Shown here: piece by piece, positions 19,854-28,917 of the stretch
Numbering within the stretch: the first letter of the stretch is position 1
How the letters are laid out: the number at the start of each line of letters is the position of its first letter
NCBI GenBank assembly: GCA_947482665.1
Contig: CANKJK010000001.1
Location: 345,582 to 409,581, forward strand
Direction of reading: 5' to 3'
Origin: Acidobacteriota bacterium
Lineage (GTDB): Bacteria > Acidobacteriota > Vicinamibacteria > Vicinamibacterales > UBA2999
Length of the DNA stretch: 64,000 bases
The notes under the pieces: generated by a model
Told to the model about the DNA's origin: nothing
Databases searched by the model: none
What the model saw: the letters and a program-made list of their open reading frames with translations, nothing else
Translations under genes and position numbers: made by a program

Positions 19854-20515
19854 ATAACCTGAATCTGCAGTTGGACGGGATCGGTGCGGTGTCCGCTCCG
19901 CTCCAGATCGTCCTGTTGCTGACGCTAATTTCGTTTCTACCCGCGGTCCTGGTGACGATGACCGCCTTCACGCGCATCGTCATCATCTTTCACTTTCTGC
20001 GACAGGCGCTTGGCACGCAGGAGATGCCTCCGAACCAGATCCTGATCGGCCTCGCGATGTTCCTGACGATGTTCGTGATGGCGCCGGTCGGCGCGGAGAT
20101 CAACCGCGTGGCCTTTGAACCTGCGATGAACGGCAAGCTCTCGGCCACACAGGCCCTGGCCGCGGGCACACCGCCGCTCAAGGCGTTCATGCTCAAGCAG
20201 ACTCGCGACGCGGACCTGGAACTGTTCGTGGAGTTGAGCAAGGAACCGCTGCCGAAGTCGCGGCAGGACCTGGCGATGACCGTCGTGATCCCCGCCTACG
20301 TCATCTCTGAGCTGAAGACGGGCTTCCAGATGGGCTTCTTTCTGTTTGTGCCGTTTCTGCTCATCGATCTCGTCGTCTCCACGACGCTGCTCTCCATGGG
20401 GATGATGCAGCTACCGCCAGCCATGATCTCGCTGCCGTTCAAGGTGCTCCTGTTCGTCATGGTCGACGGGTGGAATCTCCTGGTCGGCTCCATCGTGAGG
20501 AGTTTCAACGTATGA
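19850..20515 (+). CDS. fliP: Flagellar export gate protein FliP
   Basis: FTRIVIIFHFLRQALGTQEMPPNQILIGLAMFLT; ISLPFKVLLFVMVDGWNLL. Confidence 0.96.
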   Translation: MNNLNLQLDGIGAVSAPLQIVLLLTLISFLPAVLVTMTAFTRIVIIFHFLRQALGTQEMPPNQILIGLAMFLTMFVMAPVGAEINRVAFEPAMNGKLSATQALAAGTPPLKAFMLKQTRDADLELFVELSKEPLPKSRQDLAMTVVIPAYVISELKTGFQMGFFLFVPFLLIDLVVSTTLLSMGMMQLPPAMISLPFKVLLFVMVDGWNLLVGSIVRSFNV

Positions 20516-20781
20516 ACGACGCACTGGTCGTCGGCGTCGTGCGGCAGGCCATTGAGACAGCCATCATGGTCTGCATGCCGATGCTGCTCGCCGGTCTGCT
20601 GGCCGGTGTCGCCGTCAGCATCTTCCAGACCATCACGTCGATTCAGGACAACGTGCTGGCGTTCATTCCCAGGGCCGCCGCGATCTTCGGCGTCTTCGCC
20701 CTGACCTTTCCGTGGATCCTCCGGGTCTTGACGGGCTTCTCGAGCGATCTCATCCGGCGGTTGCCGGAGTTCATCAAATGA
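20512..20781 (+). CDS. fliQ: Flagellar export gate protein FliQ
   Basis: 89 aa; AIMVCMPMLLAGLLAGVAVSIFQTITSIQDNVLAFIPR. Confidence 0.95.
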   Translation: MNDALVVGVVRQAIETAIMVCMPMLLAGLLAGVAVSIFQTITSIQDNVLAFIPRAAAIFGVFALTFPWILRVLTGFSSDLIRRLPEFIK

Positions 20782-21536
20782 CAGCCGTCGCGCCGATGCT
20801 CCGGTTCGGGTTGCTGCTGGTCCGGCCAGGCATGATCGTCATGCTCTCGCCGTTCCTCGGCGGCCCGTCCGCTCCGGCGCGGCTGAAGGTGGCACTCATT
20901 GTCCTGCTGGCCGTGCTGCTGGCGCCGGTCGTTCCCGTCCGGGAGGCCATCACCGGTGCGAGCCTGGCGCTGGTCATCGCGCGGGAGCTCGCGATAGGTC
21001 TCGCCCTCGCCCTCGTGGTGAGTGCGCTGGTGGCCGGAGCCGAGTTCGCTGGCCACCTGGTCGGACACCAGGTGGGCTTCACCTACGGTGCAACCGTCGA
21101 CCCGGCAAGTGGTGTCAAGCACACCGTCATCGCATCGCTCTACGGGATGCTGGCCACGCTGACGCTCTTTGGCGTCAACGCCCACCATCGGGTGCTGGAG
21201 ACGCTGGCCGACTCCTATACCGCGCTACCCATCGGCACGGGCGGCATCAGTGCGTCGATTGTCGACGGCGTTGGCAGTAGCCTCGCGCTGGTCCTGACGA
21301 CCGGCGTCAGGCTCGCGGCGCCGATCATGCTCGTGCTGCTGCTCGTGGAGATCGCGCTGGCCGTGTTGTCGCGCTCCGCTCCCGCGTTGAACCAGATGGT
21401 GGTCGGACACGGACTCCGGATCCTGATCGGCCTGTTGCTCCTGGCCGCCATGGCCGGGACAGTGCCTCGGGTCGTCCCAGGGCTGGTCGAGACGTCGCTG
21501 GGCATCGGCACGCGCCTGGCCGGGGCCTTCAGGTAG
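20778..21536 (+). CDS. fliR: Flagellar export gate protein FliR
   Basis: Multi-TM; EFAGHLVGHQVGFTYGATVDPASG. Confidence 0.94.
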   Translation: MTAVAPMLRFGLLLVRPGMIVMLSPFLGGPSAPARLKVALIVLLAVLLAPVVPVREAITGASLALVIARELAIGLALALVVSALVAGAEFAGHLVGHQVGFTYGATVDPASGVKHTVIASLYGMLATLTLFGVNAHHRVLETLADSYTALPIGTGGISASIVDGVGSSLALVLTTGVRLAAPIMLVLLLVEIALAVLSRSAPALNQMVVGHGLRILIGLLLLAAMAGTVPRVVPGLVETSLGIGTRLAGAFR

Positions 21537-21539
21537 GCC

Positions 21540-22607
21540 ATGGCGGACGAAGAAAAAACAGAAAAGGCCACCCCCAAACGGCTTCGCGAGGCGAAGAAGA
21601 AGGGGCAGATTCCACGAAGCAAGGACTTGGCAGTGGCAGCCGGTTCGCTCGCCACCACGCTCGCGATCGCCCAACTGGGTAGCGCCACGGTGGTGCGGAT
21701 GGGGCACATCCTGGCCGGCGCGCTGCAGCATTTCGGCGACAGGGCCACGGCCAACATCTCCCAGGGAGATCTGACGGCCATCACGTACCAGCAGCTGGGG
21801 CTGCTGGCGGTGCTATCCGGCCCGGTGGCACTGGCGGCAGCCCTTGCGGGCGTCAGCGCCTTCGCGCTCCAGGGCGGCATCAATCTCAGCGTCGAAGGAC
21901 TGAAGCCGCAACTCTCGCGCCTCAGTCCGGTCACCGGATTCAAGAAGCTCGGGTTCAATCAGTCCGGGCTCGACACGATCAAGACGCTCATCGTCGCTGC
22001 GGTCATCTCGTACCTCAGTTGGACCACGATTCGGGAGGTGATGGACAACAGCATCACGCTGGCGTTTCTGTCGCCGGGCCAGGCGGCGCTCGCGGCCGGT
22101 GGCCACATGCAGACCCTGTTGACGCGCCTTGGGTGGGCGCTGCTGGTCCTCGGCGCGGCCGACTACGGGCTGCAGCGCTACCGGTCGCGCTCGCAGCTCA
22201 TGATGAGCAAGCAGGAAGTCCGCAACGAGGCCAAGGAAAGCGATGGCAGTGCGGAGGTCAAGAGCAAGGTGCGCCGTATCCAGCGGGAGATGGCGAATCG
22301 GCGCATGCTCAGCGACGTCCCGAACGCCACGGTCGTCATCACGAACCCGACCCACTTTGCGATCGCCCTGGAATACCGCCGCGGTGTGATGCCGGCACCG
22401 AAGGTGCTCGCCAAGGGCGTGGACAAGATGGCCTTCCGCATCCGAGAGCGGGCACGCGAGCACGGTGTCCCGATCGTCGAGAACCGGCCGCTCGCCCGCG
22501 CGTTGTATGACTCGGCCGAAGTCGGCCAGACGATTCCCTCGGAACTCTTTTCCGCGGTCGCTGAGGTGCTCGCCCAGCTCATCCGCCTCAAACAGCTATG
22601 GCTCTGA
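21540..22607 (+). CDS. flhB: Flagellar export switch protein FlhB
   Basis: EEKTEKATPKRLREAKKKGQIPRSKDL; autocleavage NPTH present. Confidence 0.97.
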   Translation: MADEEKTEKATPKRLREAKKKGQIPRSKDLAVAAGSLATTLAIAQLGSATVVRMGHILAGALQHFGDRATANISQGDLTAITYQQLGLLAVLSGPVALAAALAGVSAFALQGGINLSVEGLKPQLSRLSPVTGFKKLGFNQSGLDTIKTLIVAAVISYLSWTTIREVMDNSITLAFLSPGQAALAAGGHMQTLLTRLGWALLVLGAADYGLQRYRSRSQLMMSKQEVRNEAKESDGSAEVKSKVRRIQREMANRRMLSDVPNATVVITNPTHFAIALEYRRGVMPAPKVLAKGVDKMAFRIRERAREHGVPIVENRPLARALYDSAEVGQTIPSELFSAVAEVLAQLIRLKQLWL

Positions 22608-24631
22608 TCCCACGTCGTCCCGCCCGCGGGACTCAACTCCTCGTGCCGGCGGCCGTCATCTCGGTCGTCCTGTTGATGATCCTGCCGCTGCCGCCGCTGC
22701 TGCTGGATCTACTGCTGTCGGTCGATATCGGCCTGGCCGTGGTGCTGCTGCTGACCTCCGTGTACGTCAAGCAGCCGGTCGACTTCTCGGTATTCCCGTC
22801 CCTGCTGCTGTTGCTGACCTTGATCCGGCTGTCGCTGAATGTGGCGTCCACGCGGCTGGTCCTCATGAATGGGGGAGAGGGCACAGGGGCGGCCGGCGAC
22901 GTCATCATGGCCTTCGGCCAGTTCGTGGTGGGAGGCAACTTCGTCGTTGGCGTGGTGGTCTTCCTCGTCCTGATCGCGATTCAGTTCATCGTCATCAACC
23001 ACGGCGCGGTCCGCATCTCGGAAGTCACGGCCCGGTTCACGCTCGACGCGTTGCCCGGCCGGCAGATGGCGATTGATGCGGACCTCAACGCAGGCGTAAT
23101 CGACGACAAGGAAGCCCGTGACCGTCGTGAGCGGGTACGGCGCGAGGCAGACTTCTACGGATCGATGGACGGTGCCATCCGGTTCACCCAGCGCGACTCG
23201 ATGGCGGCGCTGCTCATCACCGGCGTCAACATCGTCGGCGGCCTGATCATCGGCGTGATGCAGCAGGGGATGGACCTGTCCACGGCTGCCGAGACCTACA
23301 CCATCCTGACGGTGGGCGAGGGGCTGGTCACTGCTATCCCGTCCCTGCTCGTCTCGATGGCCGGCGGTCTGATCACCACGCGCGCGGCCTCACAGTCCAA
23401 CCTCGGCGAGGAGGTTGCGTCGCAGCTGTTCGCGCGGCCCCGCCCGTTGGCGGTCGGCGCCGGAGTACTGGTGCTCTTGGCGCTGATTCCTGGCCTGCCG
23501 AAGGTGGCCTTCCTGACGGTGGCGGCGGTCCTCGGTGCTGCAGCCTGGACGGTCCGTGATGAAGAGGCTCCTGAGCCGGAGAAGGCTCCCGGCGACGGCA
23601 GTACTGATCTCGTGGACCCAATCATTGGGGTTGATGCGCTCAGTATCGAGGTGGGGTACGCCCTCGTAGGCCTGGTCGACGAGAAGCAGGGCGGGACGCT
23701 GCTCGGGCGTGTCAGGGCCATCCGTCGGCAGGTCGGCCAGGAGACCGGCATTGTTGTGCCGGCTGTGCGCATCGCGGACAACCTGCAGCTTGGGCCACGC
23801 GTCTATGCGCTGCTCATCAAGGGCGTGGAGGTCGCTCGCGGCGAGGTCTATCCCGACCGCGTCCTGGCGATTGACCCCGGCTCGGTGGGCACGGCGCTGG
23901 ATGGGGTGCCGACCAAGGAGCCGGCGTTTGGGCTCCCCGCTACATGGATTCCGGCGGATCAGCGTGACAGCGCGGCGGCCGCTGGTTTCACCGTCGTGGA
24001 TGCGACGACGACCATCTCCACGCATCTGTCCGAGGTCATCCGAGGCTTCCTGCCGGATCTGCTGTCACGACAGCAGGTCAAAGAGATGCTCGACGTCGTC
24101 AGTCAGACCTCGCCAAAGCTTGTCGAGGAGCTCGTGCCCAAGATGCTCGCCGTCGGGGATGTGCACCGCGTCCTTCGCGTGCTGCTGCGAGAGCGAGTGG
24201 CCGTGCGTGACCTGACGAGCATTCTCGAGGCGCTGGCGGACGTCGCGTCGGTCACGAAGGACCATGACGTGATGGCCGAGTCGGTCAGGGCCTCGATTGG
24301 GCGGGCGATCTGCCGACCGTATCAGAACGACAAGGGCGAGCTGCCCGTGATCGGTGTGGCTCCGGCCCTGGAAGAGAAGCTGCTCGGATCGGTCGTCAAG
24401 ACCGAACAGGGCGTGGTCCTGGCGCTGGAGCCCGCTCAGGCTCAACAGATCGCTGCCCGGATTGGCAAGGCCATCGAACAGGCAGTGGCACAGCCTGTGC
24501 TCTTGTGTTCACCAATGCTCCGTCCCCATCTGCGCCGCCTCTTTGCTCGCGTGCTTCCGCACCTCGGCGTGCTGTCGCACGCGGAGGTGCCAGCGCACGT
24601 GCCAGTGGTAGCCGTCGCCACACTCGACTGA
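22598..24631 (+). CDS. flhA: Flagellar export gate protein FlhA
   Basis: 677 aa; NATRLVLM-like region, FTLDALPGRQMAIDADLNAGVIDDKEARDRRERVRREADFYGSMDGA. Confidence 0.97.
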   Translation: MALIPRRPARGTQLLVPAAVISVVLLMILPLPPLLLDLLLSVDIGLAVVLLLTSVYVKQPVDFSVFPSLLLLLTLIRLSLNVASTRLVLMNGGEGTGAAGDVIMAFGQFVVGGNFVVGVVVFLVLIAIQFIVINHGAVRISEVTARFTLDALPGRQMAIDADLNAGVIDDKEARDRRERVRREADFYGSMDGAIRFTQRDSMAALLITGVNIVGGLIIGVMQQGMDLSTAAETYTILTVGEGLVTAIPSLLVSMAGGLITTRAASQSNLGEEVASQLFARPRPLAVGAGVLVLLALIPGLPKVAFLTVAAVLGAAAWTVRDEEAPEPEKAPGDGSTDLVDPIIGVDALSIEVGYALVGLVDEKQGGTLLGRVRAIRRQVGQETGIVVPAVRIADNLQLGPRVYALLIKGVEVARGEVYPDRVLAIDPGSVGTALDGVPTKEPAFGLPATWIPADQRDSAAAAGFTVVDATTTISTHLSEVIRGFLPDLLSRQQVKEMLDVVSQTSPKLVEELVPKMLAVGDVHRVLRVLLRERVAVRDLTSILEALADVASVTKDHDVMAESVRASIGRAICRPYQNDKGELPVIGVAPALEEKLLGSVVKTEQGVVLALEPAQAQQIAARIGKAIEQAVAQPVLLCSPMLRPHLRRLFARVLPHLGVLSHAEVPAHVPVVAVATLD

Positions 24632-24632
24632 T

Positions 24633-25643
24633 ATGGATTTCAAGAGATATCGCACGGAAACAGTGCAGGACGCCCTCCGCCAGGCACGCGGTGACCTGGG
24701 CCGGGACGCCATGATTCTGGGGATCCGGAACGTCAGGGCGGCAGGCATGCGCGGCCTGTTCGGGGCGCGGGCCGTGGAAGTCACGGCTTCAGCTGGCCGG
24801 ACTCCCGTGTCGGGTTCCCGACAGAGCGTCGCCAGCCCGGCGATCTCGGCCAGCGCGAGGCAGGGTCGGGAAGCGGCCGAACTGGCGGCGAGACTTGAGG
24901 CGGGCGGGGTTGATATGGCCCTGGCCGTCGAGCTGGCGCGCCGTCACATCGCGAGCGCACCTGGCCGGGGGCGTTCCATGGAAGCCCTCGCAAAGTCGCT
25001 CGCCGAGGCGCTGGCGCCTCTTGCCGCAACCGACGAGAACTACGCGCTTGTCGAGATGTTTGTCGGCCCGCCCGGGGCGGGCAAGACCACGACCATCGCG
25101 AAGATCGCGGCGCAGGAACGTGCCCGTGGAGGGCAGGCCCCGGCGCTGGTGAGCGCGGACGGGTTCCGCGTGGGCGCCGTCGAGCAACTCCGGCTCTATG
25201 CAGACATTCTGGGCACACCGTTCACAGCGGCCCGGACGCCGGCCGAAGTGGCGCAGGCCGTCTCCGCCCAGTCGCGGCCCATCCTGCTCGACACGGCCGG
25301 ACGGTCACCGTCCGACCAGGCGTCCCGGGAGCTGTTTCACACGATGGCCCGCCGTCGGGGCGTCCGTACCCACCTGGTGGTCGCGGCATCATCCGGCCGC
25401 GAAGGTCTCCGGCTCGCGTTCGAGCACTTCGCGGAGGCACGGCCAACCCGGGTGGTGATTACGAAGCTGGATGAGGCCGGCTCCATTGCACCCCTGCTTG
25501 CGCTGCTCAAAGAACGAGGTCTGCCGGTGTCGTATCTCGGTACCGGCCAGCGGGTGCCCGAGCACCTCGATGTCGCCAGCGGTGCGGCCCTCGCGGGCTG
25601 GGTCACGGGTGAGTCGGCGGTCGCGACGGAGTTGGCGGCATGA
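24633..25643 (+). CDS. flhF: SRP-type GTPase FlhF
   Basis: MDFKRYRTETVQDALRQARGDLGRDAMILGIRNV; GPPGAGKTTTIAKIAA. Confidence 0.94.
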   Translation: MDFKRYRTETVQDALRQARGDLGRDAMILGIRNVRAAGMRGLFGARAVEVTASAGRTPVSGSRQSVASPAISASARQGREAAELAARLEAGGVDMALAVELARRHIASAPGRGRSMEALAKSLAEALAPLAATDENYALVEMFVGPPGAGKTTTIAKIAAQERARGGQAPALVSADGFRVGAVEQLRLYADILGTPFTAARTPAEVAQAVSAQSRPILLDTAGRSPSDQASRELFHTMARRRGVRTHLVVAASSGREGLRLAFEHFAEARPTRVVITKLDEAGSIAPLLALLKERGLPVSYLGTGQRVPEHLDVASGAALAGWVTGESAVATELAA

Positions 25644-26473
25644 ACACCATACAGGGCACCTCGGCGACCGTGATTGCGGTCACCAGCGGCAAGGGCGGCG
25701 TGGGCAAAACCAACGTGGCCATCAATGTCGGCGTGGCCCTGGCACGCCTCGGCTATCGCACAGGTGTCCTGGACGCCGACCTCTCGCTCGGCAACGTGGA
25801 TGTCCTGCTCGGGCTGAGCGGTGAGTATCACCTCGGGCACGTCCTTGCCGGGCAGCGGAGCCTTCGCGAGGTGGCCCTGACCGGTCCCCAGGGGCTCCAG
25901 GTCTATCCCGCCAGTTCCGGTATGCAGGCGCTCTCTGGGCTGACGGCAGCGCAGGAGCGTGCGCTGGCCGCGGCCATTCGTGACATCAGGCCATCGCTGG
26001 ACTTCCTGCTGCTCGACACCGCCCCCGGCATCTCCGAGGGCGTGTTCCAGGCGATTGCGCTTGCGGACCAGGTGATGCTGGTGGCGTCCATGGAGCCCGC
26101 CGGACTCGTGGACGCCTACGCCACCGTGAAGGTGCTGACGGCGCGCTCCGCCACGAAGGAGATTGGCGTCGTCGTGAACGGCGTGGTCGACGCCAACGAT
26201 GCCCAGTTGGCCTACAAGCAGCTCGACACCGCCAGCGACCGCTTTCTGAAGCGGAGCCTCCGCTATCTCGGTTACGTCAGTCGCGACCCGCTTGTGCAGG
26301 ACGCGATTCTGGTCCAGCGCCCGATCGTGGACCACAACCCTCAGGCGCCGGCGAGCCGGTGCTTCCGCGTGCTGGCCTCCCGTGTGGCGGGCCTTGCGCC
26401 AGGAAACGGCCAGGGCTCCCATATCGGTGCCCGCCGCCAATTCGGTTCCGGGGAGATGCCGCAATGCGCATGA
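25640..26473 (+). CDS. flhG: MinD-like ATPase FlhG
   Basis: SGKGGVGKTNVAINVGVALARLG; follows flhF; no DQAxxLR N-terminus. Confidence 0.92.
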   Translation: MNTIQGTSATVIAVTSGKGGVGKTNVAINVGVALARLGYRTGVLDADLSLGNVDVLLGLSGEYHLGHVLAGQRSLREVALTGPQGLQVYPASSGMQALSGLTAAQERALAAAIRDIRPSLDFLLLDTAPGISEGVFQAIALADQVMLVASMEPAGLVDAYATVKVLTARSATKEIGVVVNGVVDANDAQLAYKQLDTASDRFLKRSLRYLGYVSRDPLVQDAILVQRPIVDHNPQAPASRCFRVLASRVAGLAPGNGQGSHIGARRQFGSGEMPQCA

Positions 26474-27204
26474 CCACCGACACCCCGACGACAGAGCGCG
26501 ACGCGCTGGTCATCGAACACGTCGGACTCGTCAAGACCCTCGCCCTGCGCCTGGCGCAGCGTCTGCCTCCGCAGGTTGACGTCGGCGACCTGATCAGCGT
26601 GGGCACGCTCGGCCTGATCGACGCTGCCAGTCGCTACAAGGCCTCGACGGGTGTCCCGTTTGACGCCTTCGCCCGCCGGCGCGTGCAGGGCGCAATGCTC
26701 GACGCCCTACGCGACATGGACTGGGCTCCGCGTTCGGCCAGACGCATGCGCCGGACTGTCGACTCAACGGTCGCCGGGCTCCGGCACACGCTGCAGCGAG
26801 AGCCCAGCGAGGCTGAGATCGCCCGAGCGATGGACCTTCCGGAAGCCGATCTGCAGAAGGCGCTCGACCAGCTCAAGAGCATGGACCTGGGCCTCATGCG
26901 GCAGCTCGACTCGGCCGGGCCTGACGGTGCCCCACTCATCGAGTTGTGCGTCGACCCCTCGGAAGGAGTGGTGAGCCAGATCGAGCGGTCCGAAATGCGG
27001 ACGTTGCTCGCGTCCGCCATCGCCGAGCTGCCCGAGCGCGAACGGCACATCCTGGCACTGTATTACGAAGAAGAGATGACGCTCGCCGAGATCGGTGAGG
27101 TGCTGGGCGTGTGTGAGTCGCGCGTTTCGCAACTGCGCACCCTCGCTATCTCGCGCCTTCGGACGACGCTCAGAGGCACGCTCGGCTCGGAGGCTGCGGC
27201 ATGA
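26464..27204 (+). CDS. fliA: RNA polymerase sigma factor FliA (sigma28)
   Basis: sigma2/3/4 regions; VDVGDLISVGTLGLIDAASRY; MTLAEIGEVLGVCESRVSQLRTLAISRLR. Confidence 0.95.
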   Translation: MRMTTDTPTTERDALVIEHVGLVKTLALRLAQRLPPQVDVGDLISVGTLGLIDAASRYKASTGVPFDAFARRRVQGAMLDALRDMDWAPRSARRMRRTVDSTVAGLRHTLQREPSEAEIARAMDLPEADLQKALDQLKSMDLGLMRQLDSAGPDGAPLIELCVDPSEGVVSQIERSEMRTLLASAIAELPERERHILALYYEEEMTLAEIGEVLGVCESRVSQLRTLAISRLRTTLRGTLGSEAAA

Positions 27205-28175
27205 ACGGTCGGGTCCTCTCACAAGCGGAAATTGATGCCCTGCTCCCGGCTTCTCGGGAATCGGCAGGAAAGCCTGGAGCTTCAGGCGGCGCGGTTCCGT
27301 ACGACTTCAGCCGGCCGGATCGGATCACCAAGGACGAACTGCGGTCACTCCATTTACTGCATGACCGCTTCGCGATGAATGTCTCGACGACGCTCTCCGC
27401 CTACCTCCGCGCCGTAACCGAGGTGTCGGTCGTCTCCGTCGAGCAGTTCCTCTACTCCGAGTTCCTGATGTCGCTGCCGGATGCGACCGCGTTCTACGCG
27501 GTCGATGTCGACCCGATGCGGGCGACTGGCGCGCTCGAGATCAGTCCCCTGGTCGCCTTCACGATCATCGACCGGATGCTCGGAGGCAGTGGCGTCGGCA
27601 GCGCGCCAAATCGGGCCATGACGGAGATCGAGTTGAACGTCGTGGACGCCATTGCAAAAGTGCTCCTCAAGACACTCGCCGACACCTGGCGACCCATGGC
27701 GAAGGTGCAGCTACGGGTCACGGGTCGCGAGACACGCCCGCAGATGCTCCAGGTGTCTGACTCCAACGAGGTCATGATCCTGCTGGTCTTCGACGTCCGC
27801 GTGGGAGAGAACAGGGGAGCGATGCACTTGTGCTTCCCTGCGGCGGCACTCGAGCCCATCGTGCAGGCAATGGCCTCGGGCAACCAGCGGGCGCGCGAGT
27901 CGAACACGAAGGCCGAGCAGTGGCTCCGGAGGAATCTGTCGCGGGTGCCACTGTCCGTGTCCGCGCAATTGGAGACGACACTGCCGGCCCGCGACCTGGT
28001 GCTACTCCAGCCAGGTCAGATTCTTGAGCTGCCGCATGTCGCCGGTCGTCACGTCGACGTGCATGTTGGCGGGCGGACGCGCTTCCGCGGACGGCTGACG
28101 ATTCAACCGAACAGCATGGCGGGCGTCGTGGTGGAGCAGTTGGCCTACCAGGGTCAACTCGCGGAGGCGGCGTAG
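27201..28175 (+). CDS. fliM: Flagellar motor switch protein FliM
   Basis: CheY-binding N-terminus LSQAEIDALL; GGSG core; C-terminal SpoA. Confidence 0.96.
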   Translation: MNGRVLSQAEIDALLPASRESAGKPGASGGAVPYDFSRPDRITKDELRSLHLLHDRFAMNVSTTLSAYLRAVTEVSVVSVEQFLYSEFLMSLPDATAFYAVDVDPMRATGALEISPLVAFTIIDRMLGGSGVGSAPNRAMTEIELNVVDAIAKVLLKTLADTWRPMAKVQLRVTGRETRPQMLQVSDSNEVMILLVFDVRVGENRGAMHLCFPAAALEPIVQAMASGNQRARESNTKAEQWLRRNLSRVPLSVSAQLETTLPARDLVLLQPGQILELPHVAGRHVDVHVGGRTRFRGRLTIQPNSMAGVVVEQLAYQGQLAEAA

Positions 28176-28177
28176 CT

Positions 28178-28525
28178 ATGGCGGGAGAGATGGAAGGCGC
28201 TGTGCCGATTGGATCGCTGGGGCCACGAATGGTGCGCCCGGGCGGTCGCATATCCGGAAAGGGCAATCAGCTCGATGTCATCCTCGATATCGACCTGCCG
28301 ATGGTCGTCCGCTTTGGACATACGGAGATGACGATCGAGGCCCTGACGCGGATTGGCGAGGGCTCGGTGATTGACCTCGGGAGATCGCCGCACGAACCGG
28401 TGGACCTGTTGGTGAGCGGTCGACTGGTGGCCCGGGGTGAGGTCGTGGTGGTGTCGGGCCATTACGGAGTCAGAGTTCTGGAACTCGTCAGCGGTGAGAA
28501 CGCTGGCACGGGGATGGAGGCGTAA
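28178..28525 (+). CDS. fliN2: Flagellar motor switch protein FliN (copy 2)
   Basis: SpoA: LDVILDIDLPMVVRFGHTEMTIEALTRIGEGSVIDLGRSPHEPVDLLVSGRLVARGEVVVVSGHYGVRV. Confidence 0.93.
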   Translation: MAGEMEGAVPIGSLGPRMVRPGGRISGKGNQLDVILDIDLPMVVRFGHTEMTIEALTRIGEGSVIDLGRSPHEPVDLLVSGRLVARGEVVVVSGHYGVRVLELVSGENAGTGMEA

Positions 28526-28527
28526 CT

Positions 28528-28917
28528 GTGGTGATGATGGGCGTAGTCGTCGTGGGTATCGTGGTGCTGACAGGGCTGCAGGTCGTACAGATTCGCGGCA
28601 TGTTGTATCAGCAGCAGGCCGTGGCGCGGATGACCGATCGGGTGGATCAACTGCGCGCGGCCATGGCTCTGCTCACCGATACGACGGAGACCGGGTTCCG
28701 CGACATCGCCATGGAAGTCGGGCGCAGCGCGGCCGCAGTGCCCGCACCGAAAGCCAGGGCCCAGGTCGCCCGGCGGATCACCGGTGCAGCCAGGCGCGGA
28801 CGCACCGTTCGGGAAATCGCCGCCTCCGAAAAAATGTCCGAAGGGGAAGTCCGGCTGCGCATGACGCTGGCCGAGGCGCCAACCGGAAGGAAGGTCCGCC
28901 GTGCCCCGGTGCAGTGA
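28528..28917 (+). CDS. Membrane-anchored coiled-coil protein with C-terminal HTH-like segment (DUF2802-like)
   Basis: N-terminal TM; coiled coil; RRGRTVREIAASEKMSEGEVRLRMTL. Confidence 0.55.
   Translation: MVMMGVVVVGIVVLTGLQVVQIRGMLYQQQAVARMTDRVDQLRAAMALLTDTTETGFRDIAMEVGRSAAAVPAPKARAQVARRITGAARRGRTVREIAASEKMSEGEVRLRMTLAEAPTGRKVRRAPVQ

Noticed and set aside
25337-26464. 375-aa minus-strand ORF opposite flhG
   Set aside because: Antisense to flhF/flhG, no domain signal
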